Origin: Gaiellasilicea sp963707575 | GTDB taxonomy: Bacteria > Actinomycetota > Thermoleophilia > Gaiellales > Gaiellaceae | Direction of reading: 5' to 3' | Length of the DNA: 64,000 nt | NCBI GenBank assembly: GCA_963707575.1 | Contig: OY970171.1 | Coordinates: 1,240,001 to 1,304,000, forward strand | Shown: positions 52,301 through 61,702 of the stretch, one piece after another | Numbering within the stretch: the first letter of the stretch is position 1 | Layout of the letters: every line of letters begins with the position of its first letter | Translations under genes and position numbers: made by a program | Notes under the pieces: generated by a model | What the model saw: only the letters and a program-made list of their open reading frames with translations | What the model was told of the DNA's origin: nothing | Databases searched by the model: none

Positions 52301-53262
52301 TCGATCTCCCCGATCCGCACCATCTGGCGGATGTAGACGAAGGTGACCGAGAACATGACGAGCACCATCACCATCGCGATCGCCGAGCCGAGCCCGTAGT
52401 CGCTGATGTTGAACGACGTCACGAACGAGTAGACGCTCATCAGGAAGTAGTCCGACTCGGGGCGCGAGTTGCGGATGATCCAGATCTGGTTGAAGACCTG
52501 GAAGTCCCAGATCACGGACAGGCTCGCCAGGATGACGAAGATCGGCTTCAGGATCGGGAAGACGATGTCGCGGAAGCGGCGGAGGGCGCCCGCGCCGTCG
52601 ATCGAGGCCGCCTCGAGCAGCTCGGCCGGCAGCTGGGTCAGGCCCGCGTAGACCGTGATCGCGACGAAGGGGATCGCCCCCCAGACGACGATCGCCGTGA
52701 TCACGGCGAAGCCCTGGAGCGGGTTCACGAACCAGTCGTGCTGGGCGAAGTCGCCGAAGCCGAGCTCCGTCAGCGCCCAGTTCACGACGCCGAACTGGTA
52801 GTCGACCATCCAGCTCCAGATGTTCACCGAGACCACGGGCGGCATCGCCCAGACGAGGACGAGCCCGGTCGTCATCAGCAGGCGCATCGTCCTGCCGAGC
52901 TGGGCGAGCAGGACCGCGATCAGCGTCCCCAGCACCATCGTCAGCCCGACGTTGACCACCGTGAAGACGACGGTGCGCCCGAGCACGCGCCAGAACTCCT
53001 CGTCGCGGAAGATCGTGGCGTAGTTGTCGAAGCCGATCCACGTGCCGTCGTGCGCGATCAGCTCGAAGAGGCCGTACTGCTGGAAGGAGAGGGCGACGAG
53101 CTGGTAGAGCGGATAGCCGAGCACGGCCACGATCACCGCCACCGCCGGGAGGAGCAGCACGTACGGGGTCAGCGCGCGGCCGGGCCGGACGCGACGACGC
53201 CGTCGAGCCGGCGGGGAGGCCGGCTCGACGGCGAGGATCGCTGCAGCGGTGTCGTCGCTCAC
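52297..53262 (-). CDS. ABC carbohydrate permease, MalF type
   Basis: Membrane protein of 321 residues with six helices. The coupling loop LPAELLEAASIDGAGALRRFRDIVFP is visible near 210-235. The start is the GTG at 53262, a few bases after the binding-protein stop at 53269. It belongs to the minus-strand operon binding protein, two permeases, nagZ. As in other CUT1 importers of actinobacteria, no dedicated ATPase is encoded. The N-terminal tail is rich in arginine. Confidence 0.88.
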   Translation of the reverse strand: MSDDTAAAILAVEPASPPARRRRRVRPGRALTPYVLLLPAVAVIVAVLGYPLYQLVALSFQQYGLFELIAHDGTWIGFDNYATIFRDEEFWRVLGRTVVFTVVNVGLTMVLGTLIAVLLAQLGRTMRLLMTTGLVLVWAMPPVVSVNIWSWMVDYQFGVVNWALTELGFGDFAQHDWFVNPLQGFAVITAIVVWGAIPFVAITVYAGLTQLPAELLEAASIDGAGALRRFRDIVFPILKPIFVILASLSVIWDFQVFNQIWIIRNSRPESDYFLMSVYSFVTSFNISDYGLGSAIAMVMVLVMFSVTFVYIRQMVRIGEID

Positions 53263-53268
53263 GTGCGG

Positions 53269-54561
53269 CTAGTCGTTCAGGATCTCCGTGATCTGGTCAC
53301 TGGCGCGCTTCGCGAGCTCCTGGGTCTTGGAGGGGTTGCGAAGGATTCCGCTGAGCATGTTCTGGAGCACGTTCGCGCTCTCGACGTTCGCCCAGTTGGG
53401 CGTCGAGGGCACGAACCAGCTGTACTTCGCCGCCTCTGCGAACGGGGCGAGCGTCGGCTTCGAGGCGTTGACCCGGGCGAGGGTGGTCGTGTTGGGGATC
53501 ACGCCGCCCTTCACCGCCATCGTCGTCTCGTTGGCCGTGCTCGTGAACGCGGCGATCCAGTCGGCGGCCAGCGCCTTCTGCCCGCTCGTGATCGGGACGG
53601 CCAGGTTCGAGCCGCCGAGGAAGGTCGGCATGTACCGGCCCTTGATGTGACTCGGCATCGGATAGGCGCCGATCTTGCCGGCCAGCTTCGGGTCACCGAG
53701 CTTCGGGTCGAGCGCGTACGGCCACTCCCACCCGTTGCCGATGAACGAGCCGACCTGGCCCTTCGCGAAGACGAGTGCCTGCTGCGGGTGCGCCTCGTCG
53801 CCGGTCTTGTTCGCGCGCGAGAGCTTCAGCACCATCGAGCGCCAGGCGTTGAGGCCGGCGAGCGACTTCTTCGAGTGCAGGTTGCCGCGCCACTCGCCCT
53901 TGCTCGTGAACGCGATCTGGCCGCCGTAGTCGTAGACGAAGGAGATCGCGGAGTACCAGTAGCGGCCCGGGAAGTAGAGGGCGGAGTAGTTCCGGTTGCT
54001 GCCGTAGCGCTGCATCAGCTTCTGGCCGGCCGACACGAACTCGGCGAGCGTGGTCGGGTTCTTGGCGATCCCGGCCGCCTTGTACTGATCCTTGCGGTAG
54101 ATGACGCCGCGCGCCCCGGCGTAGTAGGGGACGGCGAAGGTGCGCCCGTTGTAGGTGCCCGACTTGGCGAGCCCGGAGAGCCACGTGCTCGAGTTGGGGA
54201 AGTCGGCCTTGTTCAGCGGCGCGAGGGCTCCGGCCGCCATGTACTTCGGGGTGTCGGTGTTGCCGAACTCGATCACGTCGGGGGCGTTGCGGGCGGCCAG
54301 CGTCGCCTCGAACTTCGTCTTGTAGTCGCCCCACTGCTGGTACTCGACCTTGACGTCGACCGTCGGATGGTTGCGCTTGAACGCCTGGTTGGCGGCGGCC
54401 ACGGCCTCCGGCCAGTTGCTCTGGGCATCGCCCATCAGCCACACGGTGAGCGTGTCTGCCTGCTGCTTCGCCGGCGACGCCTTCGAGGCGCCGGTCGCCG
54501 AGGCGGCCGCGACCGCCAGGGCGACGGCGAGGGCTGCTGCTGCGAACGATCGTCCTCTCAT
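53269..54561 (-). CDS. ABC carbohydrate substrate-binding protein (CUT1)
   Basis: Secreted solute-binding protein of 430 residues, family 1. The signal peptide ends near AAASATGA; there is no lipobox cysteine, which is unusual for Gram-positive-type receptors. LTVWLMGDAQSNWPE, DVIEFGNTDTPKYMA, VPYYAGARGVIYRKD and FLGGSNLAVPITS are typical of binding proteins for oligosaccharides such as NgcE or chitobiose receptors. AGGAGG six bases before the ATG at 54561 fixes the start. It heads the importer-nagZ operon and has a GntR operator over its transcription start. Confidence 0.88.
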   Translation of the reverse strand: MRGRSFAAAALAVALAVAAASATGASKASPAKQQADTLTVWLMGDAQSNWPEAVAAANQAFKRNHPTVDVKVEYQQWGDYKTKFEATLAARNAPDVIEFGNTDTPKYMAAGALAPLNKADFPNSSTWLSGLAKSGTYNGRTFAVPYYAGARGVIYRKDQYKAAGIAKNPTTLAEFVSAGQKLMQRYGSNRNYSALYFPGRYWYSAISFVYDYGGQIAFTSKGEWRGNLHSKKSLAGLNAWRSMVLKLSRANKTGDEAHPQQALVFAKGQVGSFIGNGWEWPYALDPKLGDPKLAGKIGAYPMPSHIKGRYMPTFLGGSNLAVPITSGQKALAADWIAAFTSTANETTMAVKGGVIPNTTTLARVNASKPTLAPFAEAAKYSWFVPSTPNWANVESANVLQNMLSGILRNPSKTQELAKRASDQITEILND

Positions 54562-54620
54562 CGGGATCCTCCTAAAGGGGACCGACAGCAGCGCTGACAC
54601 AACGGAGAGCGCTGTCGCCG

Positions 54621-54636
54621 ATTGGTACAGACCAAT
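54621..54636. promoter_or_regulatory. GntR (DasR/NagR-type) operator at the importer promoter
   Basis: ATTGGT-ACAG-ACCAAT is a perfect 16-bp inverted repeat. It fits the dre-type pattern TGGT-N4-ACCA recognised by DasR/NagR regulators. It covers the expected transcription start, just downstream of the -10 at 54647-54652, a position for repression. Confidence 0.72.
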
Positions 54637-54646
54637 TCACAGGCGG

Positions 54647-54675
54647 AGGCTTGCACACCCGAGACTTCGTGTCAA
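54647..54675 (-). promoter_or_regulatory. Promoter of the amino-sugar importer operon
   Basis: Minus strand: perfect -35 TTGACA (54675-54670), 17-base spacer, weak -10 AAGCCT (54652-54647). The leader is about 80 bases and ends in the AGGAGG before the ATG. Confidence 0.55.
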
Positions 54676-54702
54676 GAGGCAGAAACGAAGGGGAAAGCGT
54701 CC

Positions 54703-54720
54703 GGAGAGAAACGGCTCTCC
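54703..54720 (-). terminator. Hairpin after the NagB-II-like gene
   Basis: GGAGAG (54703-54708) and CTCTCC (54715-54720) pair around AAACGG, about 85 bases after the SIS gene stop (54803, minus strand) and before the importer promoter. It may separate the two transcripts; no T-run is seen. Confidence 0.35.
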
Positions 54721-54782
54721 AGAGCGGCTCAAGTGCCGTCCCCAAGCAATGGGGGTGCCTCGGCCCGGCTTCAGTGGGCGGA

Positions 54783-54796
54783 ATGGTCTTGACCAT
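54783..54796. promoter_or_regulatory. Second GntR-type operator upstream of the importer
   Basis: ATGGTC-TT-GACCAT contains TGGT-CTTG-ACCA and differs by one base from the DasR-type core TGGTCTAGACCA. It sits 161 bases upstream of the operator at 54621, just after the NagB-II-like stop codon, so looping or a roadblock role is possible. Confidence 0.6.
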
Positions 54797-54802
54797 CCCT
54801 CG

Positions 54803-55888
54803 TCAACGCGCGAGCGTGACCTTGCTGAGACCGCTCGGGCGGTCGGGATCGAGGCCCTTTGCCTGCGCGAGCGCCCACGCGAGCAACTGTCCGGGGGCCG
54901 CCGAGAGCAGGGGTGTGAGCAGGGAGAGCGGCGGCGGTGGAACGGGGAGGTAGTGCGCTGCGCCGGCGATCTCGGCGGCCGCGGTGCCGCTCGAGATCAA
55001 CGTCGCGCCCGCCTCGCGCGCCCGCGCGGCGGCGTCGCGCACCGCGGGCAGGCCTGCATCCGCGGACGCGATCGTCCACACGGGGAAGAGCCCGTCGATG
55101 GCGGCGACAGGCCCGTGCACGAGGTCCGTGGCGGTCAGCGGCTCCGCCGCCACACGGCAGGTCTCGAGCAGCTTGAGCGAGATCTCGCGCGCGGTCGCGA
55201 ACTCGGGCCCACGGCCGATCACGAACATCCGGCCCACGAACGCGAGCGAGACGGCGATCTCGGAGAGGCGCCGCTCGAGCACGGGCAAGAGCTCCTCGAG
55301 CAGGTCGGCGGTGCGCGCGATCCCATCGCGAAGCTCGGCGCCTCGCCCGGCCGCGTGGCCGGCGAGGAGGGCGAGCGCGGCGACCTGTCCGGTGTAGGTC
55401 TTCGTCGCCGCGATCGCGTACTCCGGTCCCGCCGCGAGCGGCAGCACCGCCTCGGCCGCACGGGCCAGCTCGGACTCGGCCTCGTTCGTGATCGCGACGG
55501 TGAAGGCGCCGCGCGCGCGGGCACGTTGCACGTACTCCAGGACGTCGGGCGTCTGTCCCGACTGCGAGAGCGCGACGACGCAGGAGCCGCGCAGGTCGAC
55601 GTTCGCGCCGTAGTAGACGGAGAGCGAGATCGAGTCCCGCAGCGCGGTCCAGGCCGGCAGCAGTCCGAAGGCGTAGACACCGTACGACGCTGCGTTGTCG
55701 GACGAGCCGTGCCCGACCATGCGCACGAGGTCGAGCCCGCGGGCGCGGGCGGTCTCGGCCACAGTCGCGTACTCCTGCGCGTGCTCGAGCAGGCGCCGCA
55801 GCGCTGCGGGCTGCTCCCGGATCTCGCGCAGGAGCACCGCGCCGGGGCCGGCTTCGGGAGGAGGATCCGCCGCCGGCGTGGCGCTCAC
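54803..55888 (-). CDS. Twin-SIS aminosugar deaminase/isomerase (NagB-II/AgaS-like)
   Basis: Cytoplasmic protein of 361 residues made of two SIS domains, like the isomerase half of GlmS but without the glutaminase domain. Motifs are GHGSSDNAASYG, SQSGQTPDVLEYV (phosphate-binding serines), ATKTYTGQ, GRGPEFATAREISLKLLE and TDLVHGPVAAID. NagB-II enzymes of this type convert glucosamine-6-phosphate to fructose-6-phosphate and ammonia, which would follow NagA here. The GTG start overlaps the stop of the GntR gene (GTGA), so it is co-expressed with its regulator. AgaS activity on galactosamine-6-phosphate cannot be excluded. Confidence 0.82.
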   Translation of the reverse strand: MSATPAADPPPEAGPGAVLLREIREQPAALRRLLEHAQEYATVAETARARGLDLVRMVGHGSSDNAASYGVYAFGLLPAWTALRDSISLSVYYGANVDLRGSCVVALSQSGQTPDVLEYVQRARARGAFTVAITNEAESELARAAEAVLPLAAGPEYAIAATKTYTGQVAALALLAGHAAGRGAELRDGIARTADLLEELLPVLERRLSEIAVSLAFVGRMFVIGRGPEFATAREISLKLLETCRVAAEPLTATDLVHGPVAAIDGLFPVWTIASADAGLPAVRDAAARAREAGATLISSGTAAAEIAGAAHYLPVPPPPLSLLTPLLSAAPGQLLAWALAQAKGLDPDRPSGLSKVTLAR

Positions 55889-56652
55889 GCGCCGGGCTCG
55901 CGCGGCATGAACACCGGGGCGGCACCCGTGCGCTCGCGGCGATTCAGCTCCGTCACGAGGCGGTAGCGGTCGCCGCGGTAGATCGAGCGGACGAACTCGA
56001 CGATCACGCCCGTGTCGGAGCGCGTCGTGCGCTCGAACTGGAAGGCCGGGGAATGGAGCGGCACGCCGAGCAGCTCGGAGTCCTCCTCGTTCGTCACCGT
56101 CGGCTCGATGCTCTGGATGCCGCCGACGATCTCGATCCCGTAGCGCTGGGTGAGCAGCTCGTAGAACGAGGTCTCGTCGAAGTCCTTTCGCGTCAGGCCG
56201 GGAATCAGGGCTTCCGGCACGTGCAGCGTCTCGATCGCCATCGTCTCCTCGTCCGCCAGCCGCAGCCGCCGGGCGACGACGATCCGCTCGGACGGCGAGA
56301 CGTGGAGGGCGCGGCCGAGATAGGCGCCGGCCAGCGTCACGTCGAGCGAGATCGTGCGGCTGCCCGGGCGCATGCCGCGACGCCGCATCTCCTCGCTGAA
56401 CGAGGTCATCGTCAGCTCCTGCGCGATCTTCGGCTCGCGGACGAAGGTGCCGCTGCCGCGGCGGCGCTCGAGGTAGCCCTCGCGGACGAGCTCGTCGAGC
56501 GCCGCGCGCACCGTCAGCCGGGAGACGCCGAGGTCGACGCTCAGCTGCCGCTCGGAGGGGATCGCGCGGCCGATGCCGAGCGACTCGATCAGGTCGAAGA
56601 CCTGGTGTCGGGTCTGGCTCTGCTTCGTGATCCGCTGAGTGCTGACCGTCAT
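55885..56652 (-). CDS. GntR/UTRA transcriptional regulator (DasR/NagR-like)
   Basis: Regulator of 255 residues with an N-terminal GntR winged helix (about 15-80, IPSERQLSVDLGVSRLTVRAALDEL) and a UTRA ligand domain (about 100-245) seen in RRLRLADEETMAIET and FQFERTTRSDTG. UTRA regulators of the NagR/DasR group respond to GlcN-6-P or GlcNAc-6-P. The start at 56652 has GGAG about seven bases before it; a longer reading to 56880 would run across the divergent promoter. Three TGGT-N4-ACCA sites in this block, one over its own -35, make it the likely controller of murQ-nagA, the importer and itself. Confidence 0.9.
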   Translation of the reverse strand: MTVSTQRITKQSQTRHQVFDLIESLGIGRAIPSERQLSVDLGVSRLTVRAALDELVREGYLERRRGSGTFVREPKIAQELTMTSFSEEMRRRGMRPGSRTISLDVTLAGAYLGRALHVSPSERIVVARRLRLADEETMAIETLHVPEALIPGLTRKDFDETSFYELLTQRYGIEIVGGIQSIEPTVTNEEDSELLGVPLHSPAFQFERTTRSDTGVIVEFVRSIYRGDRYRLVTELNRRERTGAAPVFMPREPGA

Positions 56653-56676
56653 GCTCGCTCCGGCTCGGGAAGAGGC

Positions 56677-56706
56677 ATGGTAACCGCATGGGCGGCAGGT
56701 GGTCAA
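56677..56706 (-). promoter_or_regulatory. Promoter of the gntR gene
   Basis: Minus strand: TTGACC (56706-56701) within the operator, 18-base spacer, TACCAT (56682-56677). Binding of the regulator would cover the -35, so autorepression is expected. Confidence 0.55.
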
Positions 56707-56711
56707 TACCA
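56700..56711. promoter_or_regulatory. GntR-type operator between gntR and murQ
   Basis: TGGT-CAAT-ACCA matches the half-sites of the two operators near the importer gene. It overlaps the gntR -35 and stands five bases upstream of the murQ -35, so one site can control both divergent transcripts. Confidence 0.65.
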
Positions 56712-56716
56712 ATCGG

Positions 56717-56745
56717 TTGCGGCAGGCCGGGACCGGTATTACACT
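56717..56745 (+). promoter_or_regulatory. Promoter of the murQ-nagA operon
   Basis: TTGCGG (56717-56722), 17-base spacer, TACACT (56740-56745), then seven bases to the ATG at 56753. The transcript would be leaderless or nearly so. Confidence 0.6.
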
Positions 56746-56752
56746 CGCCGCC

Positions 56753-57643
56753 ATGACCTCCCCCGAGCCAGTCACCGAACGACGGGCCGAGACCGGGTCC
56801 GACATCGACCTGCGGTCGACCCTCGAGCTCGTGGAGCTGATCAACGACCAGGACGCGCTCGCAGCCCCTGCGGTCCGCATCGTCGCCCCCGCGCTGGCTG
56901 CCGCGATCGACGCGATCGTCGCGCGGCTCGAAGCTGGCGGGCGCCTGCTCTACGCCGGCGCCGGCTCATCCGGACGGCTGGCGGCGGTCGACGCCGCCGA
57001 GTGCGGGCCCACGTTCGGGATCGCCCCGGGCCGCGTGCAGGCACTCGTCGCCGGCGGCGTGAACGCGCTGGCGGTGGCGCAGGAGGAGGCCGAGGACGAC
57101 CCGGAGACCGCCGAGGGCGACCTGCGCGCAGTCGGAGTCTCCCCGCGCGACGCCGTCGTCGTCCTCTCCGCGAGCGGCTCGACGCCGTATGCCCTCGGCG
57201 CAGCACGTGCGGCGCGTGCGGCCGGGGCGCTCACCGTCGCCGTCGCCTGTGCCCAGGGGTCGGAGCTGGAAGCGCTCGCCGACCATGCGGTCGTGGCGCT
57301 CGTCGGGCCGGAGGTGATCGCCGGCTCGACCCGGATGAAGGCCGGAACCGCTCAGAAGCTGGTGCTGAACACGATCTCGACGATCGCGATGGTGCGCCTC
57401 GGCCGGACGTACGGGAACCTGATGGTCGATGTCGTCGCCAGCAACGCCAAGCTGCGCTCGCGGGCACGGCGTGCCGTCGCCCTCGCGGCCGACGTCTCCG
57501 AGGAACAGGCGGCCGCCGCCCTCGACGCGGCCGACGGCGAGGCGAAGGTCGCCATCGTCGCGCTGCTCGCCGGCCTCGACGCGCAAAGCGCCCGAGACCG
57601 TCTGATCACTGCCCGCGGCTCGGTGCGCGAAGCGCTCGCATGA
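56753..57643 (+). CDS. murQ: N-acetylmuramic acid 6-phosphate etherase
   Basis: SIS-family lyase of 296 residues that cleaves the D-lactyl ether of MurNAc-6-phosphate to give GlcNAc-6-phosphate and lactate. MurQ hallmarks are YAGAGSSGRLAAVDAAECGPTFG (split here as AGSSGRL and ECGPTFG), SASGSTPY, and the signature GSTRMKAGTAQKLVLN. TERRAETG and STLELVELINDQD at the N-terminus match the family as well. A GTG at 56699 is in frame but lies in the operator, so ATG 56753 is used. It is followed by nagA after ten bases, giving the direct route from MurNAc-6-P to GlcN-6-P. Confidence 0.94.
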   Translation: MTSPEPVTERRAETGSDIDLRSTLELVELINDQDALAAPAVRIVAPALAAAIDAIVARLEAGGRLLYAGAGSSGRLAAVDAAECGPTFGIAPGRVQALVAGGVNALAVAQEEAEDDPETAEGDLRAVGVSPRDAVVVLSASGSTPYALGAARAARAAGALTVAVACAQGSELEALADHAVVALVGPEVIAGSTRMKAGTAQKLVLNTISTIAMVRLGRTYGNLMVDVVASNAKLRSRARRAVALAADVSEEQAAAALDAADGEAKVAIVALLAGLDAQSARDRLITARGSVREALA

Positions 57644-57653
57644 GGATGCGGAG

Positions 57654-58745
57654 ATGAGACTGGGGGTCGAGGCCGCGGTCGTCGACGGCGTGCTCCTGCA
57701 CGGCGACGTGGAGGTCGCGGACGGGAGGATCGCTGCCGTCGGGCTGGCGGGGGCGAACGGCCGCGGCATCGCGGCGCCGGGCTTCGTCGACCTCCAGGTG
57801 AACGGCTTCGGCGGCGTCGACTTCGCGGCGGCGGACGCCGCCGGCTACCGGCGGGCCGGCGCCGCGCTGCTCGAGACCGGGGTGACCGCCTTCCAGCCGA
57901 CCCTGATCACGGCGCCCGAGGCAGACGTCGTCGCCGCCCTGCGCGAGCTGCCCGCTGAGCCGATCGGCCCGCGCGTCCTCGGAGCGCACCTCGAAGGGCC
58001 GTTCCTCTCGGCCACACGGCTCGGCGCCCACCCGGCCACGGCCCGCCGCGATCCGGATCCCGCTCTGCTGGAGCGCCTGCTCGCCGCAGGGCCGGTGAGC
58101 CAGATGACGCTGGCGCCGGAGCTCCCCGGCGCGCTCGAGCTGGTCGAGCAGCTGCACGGGCACGGCGTGGTGGTCTCCTTCGGCCACACGGACGCGACGG
58201 CCGAGGAGGCGGGTCGCGGCTTCGACCGCGGCGTCGCGACGGTGACGCACCTCTTCAACGCGATGCGGCCCTTCGGGCACCGCGACCCGGGCATCGGCGG
58301 CGCCGCGCTCGCCCGTGACGACGTGGTCGTGCAGGTGATCCTCGACGGCCACCACCTGGCCGAGGAGACCGCTCGGATCGTGTGGCGGACGGCCGCCGGC
58401 CGGATGGCGCTCGTGAGCGACGCGATCGCGGCAGCTGGGGTCGGCGACGGCCCGTACCGCCTCGGCGGCGTCGAGGGCGAGGTGCGGAACGGGGTCGCGA
58501 GGCGCGCGGACGGCGTGCTGGCCGGCAGCACGGTGACGATGATCGAGTCGGTCCGGAACCTCTGCGCGCTCGGGGCCGACCTCCCCGACGCGGTCGGCGC
58601 GGCCACCGTCGTGCCGGCCCGGATCGCCCGCCGGCCCGAGCTCGGCAGCCTGCGGCCCGGCGCGCACGCGGATGTCGTCGTCCTGGACGACGCGCTCGAG
58701 ATCACTCGAGTCCTCGTCGGCGGGCAGGAGCCGGTGCCGGCGTGA
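57654..58745 (+). CDS. nagA: N-acetylglucosamine-6-phosphate deacetylase
   Basis: Amidohydrolase of 363 residues that removes acetate from GlcNAc-6-phosphate. The metal and substrate motifs are in the usual order: PGFVDLQVNGFGG, HLEGPFLS with the metal glutamate, SFGHTDAT and THLFNAM with metal histidines, LDGHHL, and LVSDAI with the catalytic aspartate. STVTMIESVRNL closes the barrel. The start ATG follows murQ by ten bases. The product, glucosamine-6-phosphate, is the expected substrate of the NagB-II-like protein encoded across the divergent promoter. Confidence 0.94.
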   Translation: MRLGVEAAVVDGVLLHGDVEVADGRIAAVGLAGANGRGIAAPGFVDLQVNGFGGVDFAAADAAGYRRAGAALLETGVTAFQPTLITAPEADVVAALRELPAEPIGPRVLGAHLEGPFLSATRLGAHPATARRDPDPALLERLLAAGPVSQMTLAPELPGALELVEQLHGHGVVVSFGHTDATAEEAGRGFDRGVATVTHLFNAMRPFGHRDPGIGGAALARDDVVVQVILDGHHLAEETARIVWRTAAGRMALVSDAIAAAGVGDGPYRLGGVEGEVRNGVARRADGVLAGSTVTMIESVRNLCALGADLPDAVGAATVVPARIARRPELGSLRPGAHADVVVLDDALEITRVLVGGQEPVPA

Positions 58746-58764
58746 GATCCTGGAGGAGGACACC

Positions 58765-59933
<1,169 letters not shown>

Positions 59934-59937
<4 letters not shown>

Positions 59938-61685
59938 CGCCCGTTGCGGTTGCGGAAGCGCAGCGACTCCGGATAGGGGAAGAAGTCGACGAGCTCGCCC
60001 GCCTCCACGCGGCGCTGGCAGTCCCACCAGAACTCGGGCTCGAGCAGCTCCGCGTGGTGGCGCAGGAAGGGCTCGCGAACGCGCGGGTCGCCGAGCAGGA
60101 ATGTCCCCAGCTCCTCGGGGAAGACGTCGTTGCGCACGACGCCGTACCAGGGCTCGCCCGAGAGCTCGGCCTCGGGGTTCGGCGCCGGCGGGATGCGGCG
60201 GAAGTTGACGTCGGTCAGGTACTCGAGCTCGTCGTAGTCGTAGAAGACGACGCGGCCGTCGCGGGTGACGCCGAAGTTCCGCCAGAGCATGTCGCCCGGG
60301 AAGATGTTCGCGATCGCGAGGTCGCGGATCGCGTTGCCGTACTCGCGCACGACCGGCTCGATCTCCTCCGGTGTGGCGCGGTCGAGATACATGTTCAGCG
60401 GGATCATTCGCCGCTCGACGTAGCAGTGGCGCACGACGAGCGAGTCGCCCTCCTCGGCCACCATGGACGGCGCCAGCCGGGCCAGCTGGTCGAGCGCCTC
60501 CTCCGAGAAGCGGTCGCGCGGCAGCGCGAGGTCGGTGAACTCGAGCGCGTCGGCCATCCGCCCCACCCGGTCGACGTGCTTGACCATCGCGAACTTCGAG
60601 CGGACGGTGGCGCGATCCGTGTCCTTGCCGGGCCCGAAGACGTCCTTGATCACCTTGAACACGTAGGGGTACGAGGGCAGCGTGAAGACGTACATCACCT
60701 GTCCCGGGATGCCCGGCGCCTCCACGAACGCGTCCTCCGAGTGGTGCAGGTGCTGGCGCAGGTCGCGGTAGAAGAGCGTCTTGCCCTGACCCCCGAGCCC
60801 GAGCATCGTGTACAGCTCTGCCCGCGCCCGCGCCGGGATCATGCGGCGCAGGAAGTACACGTACCCGGACGGCACCTGCATGTCGACCATGAAGTAGGCG
60901 CGCGAGAGCGAGAAGAGCACGTTGATCTGCTCCGGGTCGAGCACGACCGTGTCCAGGGCGAGCTCGCCCCCCTCGTCGTGGAGGACGGGCACGACGAAGG
61001 GCAGCACCTCGTGCCCGTTCTCGATCGTGCCGAGCACATAGGCGCCCTTGTTCCGGTAGAAGGCCGAGGTCAGGACGCGCAGCTGGAAGTTGGGCTCCAG
61101 GTGCGCCCACGGCCCGCCCGGCCGCTCGCGCAGTGCCGCGACGAGGTGGTCGAGGTCCCGGCCCAGATCGGCGAACGGCCTCGTCCAGCCGAAGTCGACG
61201 AAGATCCGCTCGAGGCAGTCGCGCAGGCCGTCCTCGTGCGGGTAGTAGCTGCGGTAGATCGGCGGGTCGGAGGCGAGGTACTCCGTCGAGATCGCGGCGC
61301 GCACGAAGATCAGCTCGTTGCCGTAGTACGCGCGCTGGAGCACGCGCATGAGCACCGAGTTGAAGAAGGTCTCGGCGAGCTCGGGCTGCGGGTGGTCGAC
61401 GAGCAGCCCGAGGTAGCGAAGCTTCACCTCACGCCAGTCGGCGTCGTCCATCCGGTCGAGGTCGAACTCGGTCCGCAGCCGCTCGACGTTCTCGCGCACA
61501 CGCTCGTCGTAGAAGCGGATCCGCTCCTGCACGGCCCTCTGCGCCTCGGCCCACGCGGCCCGCTCGAAGCGCCCCTTCGCCTCGGCGCTCGCGGCCCGGA
61601 AGAGGCGGTAGTGCTTGTCGAACCCCTCGATCAGAACGGACGCGATAGCCTGAGCGGGCCGGTCCAACGGCTTCTGCACACCCAC
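59934..61685 (-). CDS. aceK: Isocitrate dehydrogenase kinase/phosphatase
   Basis: Bifunctional enzyme of 583 residues (E. coli AceK has 578) that phosphorylates and dephosphorylates isocitrate dehydrogenase, steering carbon into the glyoxylate shunt. Conserved regions include DKHYRLFR, FFNSVLMRVL, SAFYRNKGAYVLG, the glycine-rich ATP segment GLGGQGKT, YPYVFKVIKD, FPGDMLWRNFG and VFYDYDE, all close to proteobacterial AceK. The GTG at 61685 is chosen because TACCGT lies six bases upstream and the length then fits the family; TTG 61703 and GTG 61691 are alternatives. It is divergent from icd, with almost no space between. AceK is uncommon outside proteobacteria, which makes this pair notable. Confidence 0.93.
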
Positions 61686-61691
61686 GAGCAC

Positions 61692-61697
61692 ACGGTA
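61692..61697 (-). promoter_or_regulatory. -10 element proposed for aceK
   Basis: TACCGT on the minus strand, six bases before GTG 61685. It lies within 10 bases of the icd ATG (61703), so the two divergent units must share or interleave promoter DNA. Confidence 0.4.
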
Positions 61698-61702
61698 GGT
61701 CA

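Noticed and set aside
54803..55888. GlmS (glucosamine-6-phosphate synthase)
   Set aside because: The N-terminal cysteine glutaminase domain is absent and the gene sits in a catabolic context, so a NagB-II/AgaS-like role is preferred.
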